A DNA stretch of 14,846 bases. It comes from DASQHM01 sp035632095 (GTDB lineage: Bacteria; Pseudomonadota; Alphaproteobacteria; Ferrovibrionales; Ferrovibrionaceae). The position numbers and the translations under genes are program-made. The notes beneath the pieces are model-generated. The model worked only from the letters and a program-made list of their open reading frames with translations, made no database searches and had not been told where the DNA came from. The stretch spans positions 1 through 14,846 of the forward strand of contig DASQHM010000065.1 of assembly GCA_035632095.1 (NCBI GenBank). Reading direction: 5' to 3'. Shown piece after piece: positions 6,343-12,556 of this stretch (its first letter is position 1; the number at the start of each line of letters is the position of its first letter).

Positions 6343-6369
6343 TGTCACAAACCGGCCGGCTGATTCGTC
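6343..6369 (+). promoter_or_regulatory. ECF41-type promoter TGTCACA-N16-CGTC
   Basis: TGTCACA at 6343-6349 and CGTC at 6366-6369 are separated by exactly 16 bases. This matches the published -35/-10 signature of ECF41 sigma factors without a mismatch, and the second gene of the operon immediately downstream encodes an ECF41 protein. Transcription would begin around 6375, with a GAGGAGG ribosome site at 6386-6392 and the ATG at 6398. Autoactivation is inferred from this match. Confidence 0.85.
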
Positions 6370-6397
6370 TTAAGGACATCACATCGAGGAGGATGCG

Positions 6398-7339
6398 ATG
6401 TCGAAATCCCATCGAAAGGTTCCCGGTGCCGCGTGGCGCGGCTGCGCCGCGGCCCTGGGCTTAGGTCTTGGCGCCAACGGCTTATGGATGATCGCCAGGC
6501 CGGCCGCGTGGTTCGTCGCGGTTCCGGGCGTCGCCGCAACCGGTCCCTACAACGGCCATTTTGTCGCCGAAGTCGGCGCCGCCTCGATCGCCGCAGGCTT
6601 GGGCGCGCTCATGGCCGCCGCCCGGCCCGCAATCGGGCGCACGCTGATGGCGCCGGTTGCCGTCTTTCTCGGCGTCCACGCGCTCGGGCATTTGCTGAAT
6701 GCGGCGTCGCAGGAAATGACCGCGGCGCTCATGGCGGAACTCGGCGGCGTCTATTTGCCCGCAACCGTCGCGCTGCTGCTCGCCTTGCCGCTCGAACTGC
6801 CGAGGTTGCCGATCCCGGCGCGGCTGGTCGAGGCGCGCATCGTCGCGACCGAGCGGCGGCTCGGCGTGAAGCTCGATTACATGCGCGAGGTGGCGCGGGC
6901 CAGTTTGCCCGTGCTGATGCGGCTCGGCCGCTTCAGCGCGCTGGCATCGGAGCGGCCCGCCTCGCTGCCGGCGGACATCGCGCACTTGGCGACCTTGGCG
7001 GCGGCGCGCGCCGACGATTGCGGCGAATGCGTGCAGATCCATGTGAACCTGGCGCGGGCCGACGGCATCCCGCCCGAGGTGCTGCGATCCGTGCTGGCGG
7101 ACCGCCTGCACGAACTGCCGGCGCATCTGGCCGACGCGGTGCGCTTCGCGGAGGCGGTCGCCGCGGACGATCCGGCCATGGACGATTTCCGCGAACGCAT
7201 CGAGCGCCGCATCGGCGAAGGCGGCATCGCTGAACTCGGCTTCGCCATCGCCGCGGCGCGATTCTATCCCACGTTCAAGCGCGTCATCGGACACGCGCGA
7301 AGCTGCCGCGTGGTGAAGATCGAGCTGGAGGCCGCGTGA
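6398..7339 (+). CDS. Membrane-anchored AhpD-like / carboxymuconolactone decarboxylase family protein
   Basis: The 313-residue protein is a fusion. Residues about 14-133 contain four hydrophobic helices (roughly 14-35, 55-75, 84-103, 116-133) with histidines at 54, 94 and 98, resembling small DoxX/DUF4345-like membrane domains. Residues about 140-300 are an AhpD/CMD helical domain with the redox motif Cys208-Gly-Glu-Cys211 and His215 (CxxCxxxH), the arrangement used by AhpD-type peroxidase partners. True carboxymuconolactone decarboxylases lack the cysteines, so a thiol redox role is favoured. Genes for CMD/AhpD proteins are classic neighbours of ECF41 sigma factors. Here the stop overlaps the sigma start (GTGA), and an ECF41 promoter precedes the gene. 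Joining the membrane and AhpD parts in one chain is unusual among COE partners. The substrate is unknown. Confidence 0.88.
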   Translation: MSKSHRKVPGAAWRGCAAALGLGLGANGLWMIARPAAWFVAVPGVAATGPYNGHFVAEVGAASIAAGLGALMAAARPAIGRTLMAPVAVFLGVHALGHLLNAASQEMTAALMAELGGVYLPATVALLLALPLELPRLPIPARLVEARIVATERRLGVKLDYMREVARASLPVLMRLGRFSALASERPASLPADIAHLATLAAARADDCGECVQIHVNLARADGIPPEVLRSVLADRLHELPAHLADAVRFAEAVAADDPAMDDFRERIERRIGEGGIAELGFAIAAARFYPTFKRVIGHARSCRVVKIELEAA

Positions 7340-8199
7340 CCGCCACGGACGCCGCCGCATTCGAGCGCCACCGGCGGCGTCTGTTCGCGCTCGCCTATCG
7401 CATGCTGGGCGAGGTCGGTGCGGCGGAGGATGCGGTGCAGGACACGTACTTGCGCTGGCACAAATCCGACCGCACGCAGTTGCGCTCGGAGGAGGCCTGG
7501 CTGGTCACCGCATGCACGCGCATCTGCATCGACCGGCTGCGCCAAGCGCAAGCCGAGCGGAAAGCCTATATCGGGCAATGGCTGCCCGAGCCGCTGGTCG
7601 TCGCGCCCACGCCGGAAGAACCCCTGGCGGAAAGCCTGTCGACGGCGTTCTTGCTGCTGCTCGAACGCCTTTCCCCGCCGGAACGCGCCGCGTATCTGCT
7701 GCACGAAGTCTTCGATTACGACTATGGCGACGTCGCCGGCGTGCTGGAGCGGGGCGAGCCCGCCTGCCGCCAGCTGGTGTCGCGCGCGCGCCGGCATTTG
7801 AAGGACACCCGTCCGCGTTTCTCGGCCGATGCGGATGTGGCGCGCGTTTTGGCGGCGCGCTTCGCCGAGGCCAGCCGGCGCGGCGATCCCGCCGCCTTCG
7901 CCGACATTCTGGCGCGCGACGTGCGCTTCTGGTCGGACGGCGGCGGCAAGGCGGCCGCGGCGCTCAATATCATCGAGGGCCGCGACAAATGCGTGCGGTT
8001 CATTCTCGGCATCGCGCGCAAGCAGCCGCCAGGGCTCGCGGGCGATTTCGCCTGGATCAACGGCCAGCCGGGCTTGATCCTGCGCCACGCAAGCGGCGCG
8101 GTGTATGCGACCGTCTGCTTCGACATCGCCGACGGCGTCATTCGCGCCATCTACGCCATGCGCAATCCGGACAAGCTCGCGCGGGTCGCCGTGGGATAG
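7336..8199 (+). CDS. ECF41-family sigma factor with C-terminal SnoaL-like regulatory domain
   Basis: The 287-residue protein has sigma region 2 (about 8-75; GEVGAAEDAVQDTYLRWHK), the ECF41 linker motif WLPEPL (82-87), region 4 (about 103-157; RLSPPERAAYLLHEVFDYDY) and a NTF2/SnoaL-like extension (about 165-287) with the DGGGK motif (201-205) and the terminal RNPDKL (276-281). Those three motifs define ECF41. The family has no separate anti-sigma protein; the C-terminal domain both helps and restrains activity. A GTG at 7336 overlaps the stop of the AhpD fusion gene, giving coupled translation. The matching promoter is at 6343-6369. The signal is unknown; it probably acts on the core RNA polymerase to raise its own operon's expression. 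It ends eight bases from the convergent toxin gene. Confidence 0.94.
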   Translation: MTATDAAAFERHRRRLFALAYRMLGEVGAAEDAVQDTYLRWHKSDRTQLRSEEAWLVTACTRICIDRLRQAQAERKAYIGQWLPEPLVVAPTPEEPLAESLSTAFLLLLERLSPPERAAYLLHEVFDYDYGDVAGVLERGEPACRQLVSRARRHLKDTRPRFSADADVARVLAARFAEASRRGDPAAFADILARDVRFWSDGGGKAAAALNIIEGRDKCVRFILGIARKQPPGLAGDFAWINGQPGLILRHASGAVYATVCFDIADGVIRAIYAMRNPDKLARVAVG

Positions 8200-8207
8200 C
8201 GGGGGCG

Positions 8208-8552
8208 TTATCGCCGCGCCGCCGGACTAGCCAGCCCGAGGAAGACGAGCACCGCGCGGTTGAGCCGCGCCATGTCCTTGTTGGCAAGCTGCCCAATTCG
8301 CGAGCCGAACTTCGATTTCGGCACCGTGGTGATCTTATCCACCATGATGCGGCAGGACGCCCGCAGACCATTTCCGGCGCTCGGCTCGACGAGAAGCCGG
8401 ATCAACGGTGCGTCTGTCGGATCGGTGGTGAAGGCGCAGACCGTAACGGATGCGGACGAGTCGAACCGGTCATCCTGAAGGATTACGGCCGGCCGCGGCT
8501 TACCCGCATAGTCGTTTCCACCGGAGACCGACCAGACTTCGCCGCGCTTCAC
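8208..8552 (-). CDS. PemK/MazF-family toxin (type II TA)
   Basis: This 114-residue protein has the MazF/PemK barrel: MKRGEVWSVSGG at the N-terminus, DYAGKPRPAVILQDD (14-28), the TTDPTDAPLIRLLVEPS strand region (about 42-58), then IMVDKITTVPKSKFG and a C-terminal helix ending LVFLGLASP. MazF enzymes are ribosome-independent mRNA endoribonucleases with sequence specificity; the target site here cannot be inferred. Its GTG overlaps the antitoxin stop by four bases (GTGA), and a GGAG lies six bases upstream, so antitoxin is translated first and toxin is coupled to it. Length is complete and no inactivating change is visible. It converges on the ECF41 gene with only an eight-base gap. Confidence 0.92.
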   Translation of the reverse strand: MKRGEVWSVSGGNDYAGKPRPAVILQDDRFDSSASVTVCAFTTDPTDAPLIRLLVEPSAGNGLRASCRIMVDKITTVPKSKFGSRIGQLANKDMARLNRAVLVFLGLASPAARR

Positions 8553-8773
8553 GCTCCGCTCCGGTCCGATACCGTGTCGATAAAGCCTTGATCGTCGGCC
8601 GCGTGAACGCTATTTGCCACCGCGAGCGACTGGCGGTGCGCCTGTGCCTTGAATGCGCGCGAACGCACGTCGGGAACCCATAGCTGGATGGGTCTCAATC
8701 CGCTGCGCCTGAGGCGCGCTCGGTGCGCCCGCACCTTGTCGCGCGAACTCTTGGACCGGGTCGATGCGGCCAT
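8549..8773 (-). CDS. MazE-like antitoxin, DUF3018 family
   Basis: The 74-residue basic protein has the DUF3018 core: KVRAHRARLRRSGLRPIQLW followed by VPDVRSRAFKAQAHRQSLAVANS, and an acidic C-terminal tail with DDQGF that would wrap the toxin. DUF3018 genes are standard partners of this PemK/MazF type. Two in-frame ATGs are six bases apart; the inner one at 8773 is chosen because CGGGA lies at proper distance, whereas it abuts the outer one at 8779. Its gene precedes the toxin with a GTGA overlap. The 14-bp palindrome just upstream is the likely site of autorepression by the antitoxin alone or with the toxin. Confidence 0.88.
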   Translation of the reverse strand: MAASTRSKSSRDKVRAHRARLRRSGLRPIQLWVPDVRSRAFKAQAHRQSLAVANSVHAADDQGFIDTVSDRSGA

Positions 8774-8789
8774 GAACATCCCGTGATTT

Positions 8790-8803
8790 GGTTACATGTA
8801 ACC
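8790..8803. promoter_or_regulatory. Palindromic operator of the toxin-antitoxin operon
   Basis: GGTTACATGTAACC is a perfect 14-base palindrome 17 bases upstream of the antitoxin ATG. TA operons are normally autorepressed by binding a palindrome over their promoter. On the minus strand a weak TTGCCC-N17-TAGGTT pair would place the -10 over this palindrome, so binding would block initiation. Confidence 0.7.
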
Positions 8804-8879
8804 TAGCGCATCGGTGCGCAGCGGGCAAGTGTTAAAGCGGTGAAGTCGAGTGCCCGAATCAAGTTGAAAGGCGCGCTCT

Positions 8880-8909
8880 TCATCCGGGCCTGTCGCAGGC
8901 TGGGGATGA
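8880..8909. repeat. Intergenic stem-loop with two nested arms
   Basis: TCATCC (8880-8885) pairs with GGATGA (8904-8909), and inside it GCCTG (8888-8892) pairs with CAGGC (8896-8900) around a TCG loop. It resembles REP-type intergenic hairpins more than an intrinsic terminator because no T-run follows on either strand. It is the first of three repeat-like stretches in the non-coding region between the antitoxin and argG. Confidence 0.5.
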
Positions 8910-8930
8910 GGTAGAGGCAGAATTCCAATC

Positions 8931-8965
8931 TGTCATGCTCGGGCTTGTCTTAGGCAATCCACGTG
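8931..8965. repeat. Degenerate copy of a common alphaproteobacterial intergenic repeat
   Basis: TGTCATGCTCGGGCTTG followed by a short gap and GGCAATCCACG resembles the widespread 'GTCATGC(C/T)CGGGCTTGACCCG(A/G)GCATCCA' intergenic element, but the second arm is decayed so no good hairpin forms. Identification rests on remembered consensus; whole-genome comparison would settle it. Confidence 0.35.
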
Positions 8966-8979
8966 GTTCGACCGTTCCA

Positions 8980-9010
8980 GCCTCGCCCTGAGCCCGTCGA
9001 AGAGCGAGGC
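8980..9010. repeat. Inverted repeat GCCTCGC...GCGAGGC containing 'CCTGAGCCCGTCGAAG'
   Basis: Seven-base perfect arms at 8980-8986 and 9004-9010 enclose the phrase CCTGAGCCCGTCGAAG, close to a repeat core (CCTGAGCCTGTCGAAGG) scattered between genes in many proteobacteria. It lies eight bases beyond the argG stop and could also end argG transcription as a hairpin, though it lacks a T-run. Confidence 0.55.
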
Positions 9011-9017
9011 GTGAGCG

Positions 9018-10265
9018 TCAGCCCTTCTCGCTCTTAGGGCGTCCGTTCTTCGGGCGCCCGCCCTTCTGCCGATTGAGCAGCTTGAGCCGGAGCGCGTTCA
9101 GCTTGATGAAACCTGCGGCATCGTGCTGGTCGTAGACCGAATCTTCCTCGAAGGTCACGTGCGCCATGGAATAGAGCGAGTTCGGCGACTTGCGGCCGAC
9201 CACGCTGGCCGAGCCCTTGTAGAGCTTGAGCCGCACGGTGCCGTCGACGCTCTCCTGGCTCTTGTCGATCAGGGCCTGCAGCATCTCGCGCTCGGGCGAG
9301 AACCAGAAGCCGAAATAGACCAGCTCGGCGTAGCGAGGCATGAGGTCGTCCTTCAGATGCGCCGCGCCACGGTCGAGGGTGATGCTCTCGATGCCGCGAT
9401 GGGCCGCATGCAGGATGGTGCCGCCCGGCGTCTCGTAGACGCCGCGGCTCTTCATGCCGACGAAGCGGTTCTCCACCAGATCCAGCCGGCCGACACCGTG
9501 CTTGCCGCCGAGCTCGTTCAGCTTCGTCAGCAGCGTCGCCGGCGACAATTTCTCGCCGGTCACGGCCAGGGCGTCGCCCTTGGCGAACTCGACCTCCACA
9601 TACTCCGGCCTGTCCGGCGCCGCCTCCGGCGCCACGGTGCGCGAATAGACGAACTCCTCCGGCTCGATCCACGGGTCTTCCAGGACTTTGCCCTCCGCCG
9701 AAATGTGCAGCAGGTTGGCATCGACGGAAAACGGCGCTTCGCCCCGCTTGTCGCGCGGTATGGGAATCTGGTGCTTCTCGGCGAATTCGATGAGCTTGGT
9801 GCGCGAGGACAAATCCCATTCGCGCCACGGCGCGATGACGCGGATCGAAGGTTCGAGCGCGTAGTAGCTCAATTCGAAACGCACCTGATCGTTGCCCTTG
9901 CCGGTGGCGCCGTGCGCGACCGCGTCGGCGCCCACTTTGCGCGCAATCTCGATCTGACGCTTGGCGATGAGCGGGCGCGCGATGGAGGTACCGAGCAGAT
10001 ACTGCCCCTCATAAAGCGCGTTGGCGCGGAACATGGGGAAGACGTAGTCGCGGACGAATTCCTCGCGCAGGTCCTCGATGAAGATCTGCTTCACGCCCAT
10101 GAGCTTCGCCTTGGCGCGCGCCGGCTCCAGCTCCTCGCCCTGGCCTAGATCGGCGGTGAACGTCACGACCTCGCAGGCATAGGTCGTCTGCAGCCATTTC
10201 AGGATCACCGAAGTATCGAGCCCGCCGGAATAGGCAAGCACGACCTTCTTCACGCGGTCGGCCAT
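9018..10265 (-). CDS. argG: Argininosuccinate synthase ArgG
   Basis: The 415-residue cytosolic enzyme condenses citrulline and aspartate using ATP, the penultimate step of arginine synthesis. The PP-loop AYSGGLDTS (11-19) is intact; other family blocks include TADLGQGEE, the GATGKGNDQVRFE citrulline/aspartate-binding segment, SVDANLLHIS and the C-terminal YKGSASVVGRKSPNSLYS. The ATG at 10265 (MADRVKK) is chosen over an in-frame upstream start 39 bases earlier because family proteins begin there. The C-terminus has a basic tail with a small internal duplication, GRPK-N-GRPK, beyond the conserved fold. The gene stands alone behind its own promoter; a -35 in the loop of the upstream hairpin is a notable arrangement. 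Confidence 0.97.
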   Translation of the reverse strand: MADRVKKVVLAYSGGLDTSVILKWLQTTYACEVVTFTADLGQGEELEPARAKAKLMGVKQIFIEDLREEFVRDYVFPMFRANALYEGQYLLGTSIARPLIAKRQIEIARKVGADAVAHGATGKGNDQVRFELSYYALEPSIRVIAPWREWDLSSRTKLIEFAEKHQIPIPRDKRGEAPFSVDANLLHISAEGKVLEDPWIEPEEFVYSRTVAPEAAPDRPEYVEVEFAKGDALAVTGEKLSPATLLTKLNELGGKHGVGRLDLVENRFVGMKSRGVYETPGGTILHAAHRGIESITLDRGAAHLKDDLMPRYAELVYFGFWFSPEREMLQALIDKSQESVDGTVRLKLYKGSASVVGRKSPNSLYSMAHVTFEEDSVYDQHDAAGFIKLNALRLKLLNRQKGGRPKNGRPKSEKG

Positions 10266-10313
10266 GGTTTGCGCGCCTTCGTCGCTGGCGAATTGGGGCG
10301 TCAAGCGGCGCGC

Positions 10314-10341
10314 AGTATAGGCGAACGCCGCCGCCCCGCAA
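10314..10341 (-). promoter_or_regulatory. Candidate argG promoter TTGCGG-N16-TATACT
   Basis: On the minus strand TATACT (10319-10314) matches four of six positions of the -10 and is preceded after 16 bases by TTGCGG (10341-10336). Start of transcription would be near 10307, about 42 bases before the argG ATG. The -35 lies in the loop and first stem base of the hairpin at 10326-10356. No attenuator or arginine-repressor box could be recognised. Confidence 0.45.
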
Positions 10342-10356
10342 GGCAGGGCGGCGGCG
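10326..10356 (-). terminator. Strong GC hairpin ending the small membrane protein operon
   Basis: An 11-bp perfect stem, CGCCGCCGCCC (10326-10336) with GGGCGGCGGCG (10346-10356), encloses a 9-base loop. It lies 16 bases after the stop of the 96-residue membrane protein and ahead of argG on the same strand. The stem is strong, but only a TTCGCC follows, so termination may depend on Rho or be partial. It overlaps the presumed argG promoter. Confidence 0.6.
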
Positions 10357-10372
10357 CGTTACGCGGATTCCC

Positions 10373-10663
10373 TCAGGAGGTTCGAGCCGCGCCCGGCGGC
10401 GGCAGCGCCTGGCGCTCCGCCGGCCATTGGGTGAAAGCCAGGACCCAGATGGCGACCAGATAAGCAAGGCCGACCAGGCTGCCGAGGATCGGCACGATCA
10501 CCAGCAGCAGCAAGAGCGACCATGCGCCCGCATAGCCCATCTTCTGCAGAACGCGCCAGCTGAACCAGATCCAGAGCGCGAAGAAGGCGATGCCGACCAG
10601 GATAGCCCATATGCCGAGGCCGATGAGAAAACCGGCGCCCATCGAGGATGTCCCGTCCATCAT
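10373..10663 (-). CDS. Small membrane protein, second of a related pair, unknown function
   Basis: The 96-residue protein has two or three hydrophobic helices: about 8-35, about 47-66 and about 64-78 running together. It carries the phrase WR-x5-G-x-AG (Trp36, Arg37, Gly43, Ala45, Gly46) before the second hydrophobic stretch and AF-x2-WP (76-81) after it, then a Pro/Ala-rich tail. The same phrases occur in its 64-residue upstream neighbour, so the two are probably ancient duplicates; I cannot name the family. The ATG at 10663 overlaps the neighbour's stop by four bases (ATGA), with GGGGGGA ahead as ribosome site; the next ATG codon is a possible alternative. The operon ends in a strong hairpin. 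Confidence 0.75.
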   Translation of the reverse strand: MMDGTSSMGAGFLIGLGIWAILVGIAFFALWIWFSWRVLQKMGYAGAWSLLLLLVIVPILGSLVGLAYLVAIWVLAFTQWPAERQALPPPGAARTS

Positions 10664-10854
10664 CGCGTCCCCCCGGATGACTCCAAATTCGGCCAGCGGC
10701 TGAACGCCAGAACCGCCATCAGGACGAGCGGGCCGATCCCGGGAATGATGCCGATCAGGGCGATCGGTCCGGCGAGCCCGGCGCGCTCGAAAATGCGCCA
10801 GAAAGGCACGACGAATAGGGCCGTGACCACGACCCAGATCAGAATGCTTAGCAT
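10660..10854 (-). CDS. 64-residue membrane protein, first of a related pair, unknown function
   Basis: The chain begins MLSILIWVVVTALFVVPFWR (first helix about 3-18), then an amphipathic segment IFERAGLAG, and a second helix about 30-51, ending AFSRWPN. WR-x5-G-x-AG (19-29) and AF-x2-WP (50-55) match its downstream neighbour, with nine more residues between the two phrases in the neighbour. The ATG at 10854 follows GGGGG with seven-base spacing, which supports it as a real gene despite its size. A TATGAT -10-like hexamer (10895-10890) lies upstream, but no convincing -35 was found. Inner-membrane location is inferred; function is unknown. Confidence 0.7.
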   Translation of the reverse strand: MLSILIWVVVTALFVVPFWRIFERAGLAGPIALIGIIPGIGPLVLMAVLAFSRWPNLESSGGTR

Positions 10855-10896
10855 TGATTAGCCCCCATACGAATCGCGTTTGCGCCAATATCATAA

Positions 10897-10915
10897 CACC
10901 GGGCCAACCCCGGTG
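10897..10915 (-). terminator. Hairpin terminator of the Sel1/protease gene
   Basis: CACCGGG and CCCGGTG form a perfect 7-bp stem with a 5-base loop, and on the minus strand the next bases are TTATGATATT. It lies about 50 bases past the stop of the Sel1-protease gene. The following T/A-rich stretch is a weak T-run, so this is a plausible intrinsic terminator. Confidence 0.6.
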
Positions 10916-10963
10916 CGCCCATCGCGTTTTCGTGTATTGGCTTGAACCGGGCCAGAGCGGCGC

Positions 10964-12469
10964 TCAGCCGCGGCACTCGACGATGACGGTGAACTGCCTG
11001 GTCCGCTCGCCGATGTCGGCGGTCTTCAGGTCGGCCGCCGACTTCGCCGTAACGTAAGCCACGCCGTTGGCGTCGAGAAAGTCCCGCATAACGCTACTTT
11101 TGATGGCGAAATTGATGTTTTGCGGCACATCGCCCGTGGCCGCGGCGATCATCAGTGCGTTCGCCTTCGCGGTCACGATGCCGATCACATTGCCGCTGGC
11201 GTCGACCAGGGGCCCGCCGCTATTGCCCGCCTGGACCGGGGCAGTAATCTGCAGAAAGCGCGTATCGTTGCCCATGCCGGCCAGTGCGCTCACGGTGCCG
11301 GTCGTCAGATTGCCGTCGGTGGCGACGATGCCGGTCGAGAGCAGCGGAAAGCCGTAGGCGATCACGTTGTCGCCTTGGCGCACGCCGCGATCCTCGCGGA
11401 AAGCGGCGACGCGCGCGGGTTTCGCATCGATCTTCAGCAACGCCAGGTCGTTGCGCTTGTCGCTCGCCACGAGCGTCGCGGCGGAGTCCGCGTCGCCTGG
11501 CCGGCGCGCGACGATCTGCTTGCATTCGTCCGTCACGTGGGCGTTGGTGATGATATAGCCCGATTTGGTGACGAAAAAGCCGCTGCCGGACGAACGCGCC
11601 GGATTCTGCATTTCCGGCGGCGGTTCGCCTGCCGGATTGCCGATCGCCACCTCCATGCCGGGCTTCCAGTCGCGGGCGGCTTCCTGCGCGCGCGAAATCT
11701 GTTCAGGGGTGAGAAGTTTCTCGACCATGTCGCGGTTGCGCACGGCTTGGACGTTCTGATTGGCCGGGAGCTTTGCCGCCGCCAAGGTGTACCAGAAGTA
11801 GGCCGCCAGGTTGTCGCGCGGCACGCCGTATCCCGCCTGGTAGCTGATGCCGAGATTGTTCAACGCGACGAAATTGCCGTGGCTGGCGGCGAGGCGAAAC
11901 CATTTGATCGATTCGCTGAAGTCCCGCGGCACGCCGCGGCCGGTTGCGTACATCGAGCCCAGGCTGTTCTCGGCGCCGGACAATTTCTGATCGGCAGCCT
12001 TGCGGTGCCATTTGAGCGCTTCGCCGTAATCCTTGGTCACGCCGTAGCCGTTTTCGTAAAGCGTACCGAGCAGTTCCTCGGCGAGCGGGTATCCGTTGTC
12101 GGCGCCCTTGCGCAGCCAAATTGCCGCTTGATCGTAGTTCTTGGTCACGCCGAGACCGGCAAAATAGAAAATGCCGAGCTTCGTTGCAGCCAGGACATTG
12201 CCGTGCTCCGCCATGGACTGCAGGTCGCGCGGCGTGTTGGGCAGGTGCGCCCATTCGGAATTGTTCGGCACGGTCGTATGGGACGGAGCGCTCGGCGACG
12301 ACATATCCGGCGAAAAGCTGCGCGGCGTCGTCGGGTCATCGGCCTTCGCCGGCGCCATCGCAAGCACGACGGCGCCCGCGAGCATCCAACTCAGAAGCGA
12401 ACGGCGCAAGAGATGCGCCGGTCTGGTTCGGACGCGGCGCAACTGATCGGCGTCAGTCGATACGGTCAT
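10964..12469 (-). CDS. Exported Sel1-repeat / HtrA-like trypsin serine protease fusion
   Basis: The 501-residue protein has a Tat-less signal peptide with a twin-Arg-poor basic start (RRVRTRPAHLLRR), a hydrophobic core (25-38) and likely cleavage at AKA-DD (43/44), so it acts in the periplasm or as a lipid-free secreted protein. Residues about 85-232 hold four Sel1 (TPR-like) repeats, each with a G(Y/L/R)GV(T/P)(K/R)(N/D) turn. Residues about 290-475 are a chymotrypsin-fold protease: His311 in ITNAHV, Asp341 in NDLALLKID, Ser417 in GNSGGP, so the triad is complete. No PDZ domain follows, unlike DegP; the chain ends with a short tail whose Cys499 might pair with Cys316. The ATG at 12469 is chosen because an upstream in-frame TTG overlaps the promoter. 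Substrate is unknown; quality control or adaptor-guided proteolysis is inferred. Confidence 0.92.
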   Translation of the reverse strand: MTVSTDADQLRRVRTRPAHLLRRSLLSWMLAGAVVLAMAPAKADDPTTPRSFSPDMSSPSAPSHTTVPNNSEWAHLPNTPRDLQSMAEHGNVLAATKLGIFYFAGLGVTKNYDQAAIWLRKGADNGYPLAEELLGTLYENGYGVTKDYGEALKWHRKAADQKLSGAENSLGSMYATGRGVPRDFSESIKWFRLAASHGNFVALNNLGISYQAGYGVPRDNLAAYFWYTLAAAKLPANQNVQAVRNRDMVEKLLTPEQISRAQEAARDWKPGMEVAIGNPAGEPPPEMQNPARSSGSGFFVTKSGYIITNAHVTDECKQIVARRPGDADSAATLVASDKRNDLALLKIDAKPARVAAFREDRGVRQGDNVIAYGFPLLSTGIVATDGNLTTGTVSALAGMGNDTRFLQITAPVQAGNSGGPLVDASGNVIGIVTAKANALMIAAATGDVPQNINFAIKSSVMRDFLDANGVAYVTAKSAADLKTADIGERTRQFTVIVECRG

Positions 12470-12493
12470 GCGGCTGCCCTGCGAATGAGCCGT

Positions 12494-12523
12494 ATTATTT
12501 GCGCGAATCGATACTGCTCGCAA
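12494..12523 (-). promoter_or_regulatory. sigma70 promoter of the Sel1/protease gene
   Basis: On the minus strand TTGCGA (12523-12518) and AATAAT (12499-12494, five of six matches) are 18 bases apart. Transcription would start near 12487, about 18 bases before the ATG at 12469. The position rules out the more upstream in-frame TTG as the translation start. Confidence 0.6.
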
Positions 12524-12556
12524 CGGTGACTTTGCGCCGCTATGGTAAATGTTTCA

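Noticed and set aside
6370..6397. Riboswitch or leader peptide ahead of the AhpD fusion gene
   Set aside because: The leader from the ECF41 promoter is only about 20 bases, too short for such structure.
9123..10148. Long open frame antisense to argG
   Set aside because: It mirrors the codon structure of a GC-rich gene, has no recognisable domain and is Arg/Ala/His-rich as expected of a shadow frame.
12470..12523. TTG start 54 bases upstream for the Sel1/protease protein
   Set aside because: It coincides with the -35 hexamer of the likely promoter, so it would not be in the transcript.
11120..12529. Long open frame antisense to the Sel1/protease gene
   Set aside because: The opposite strand encodes clear Sel1 repeats and a full catalytic triad; the antisense product shows no domain or signal peptide.
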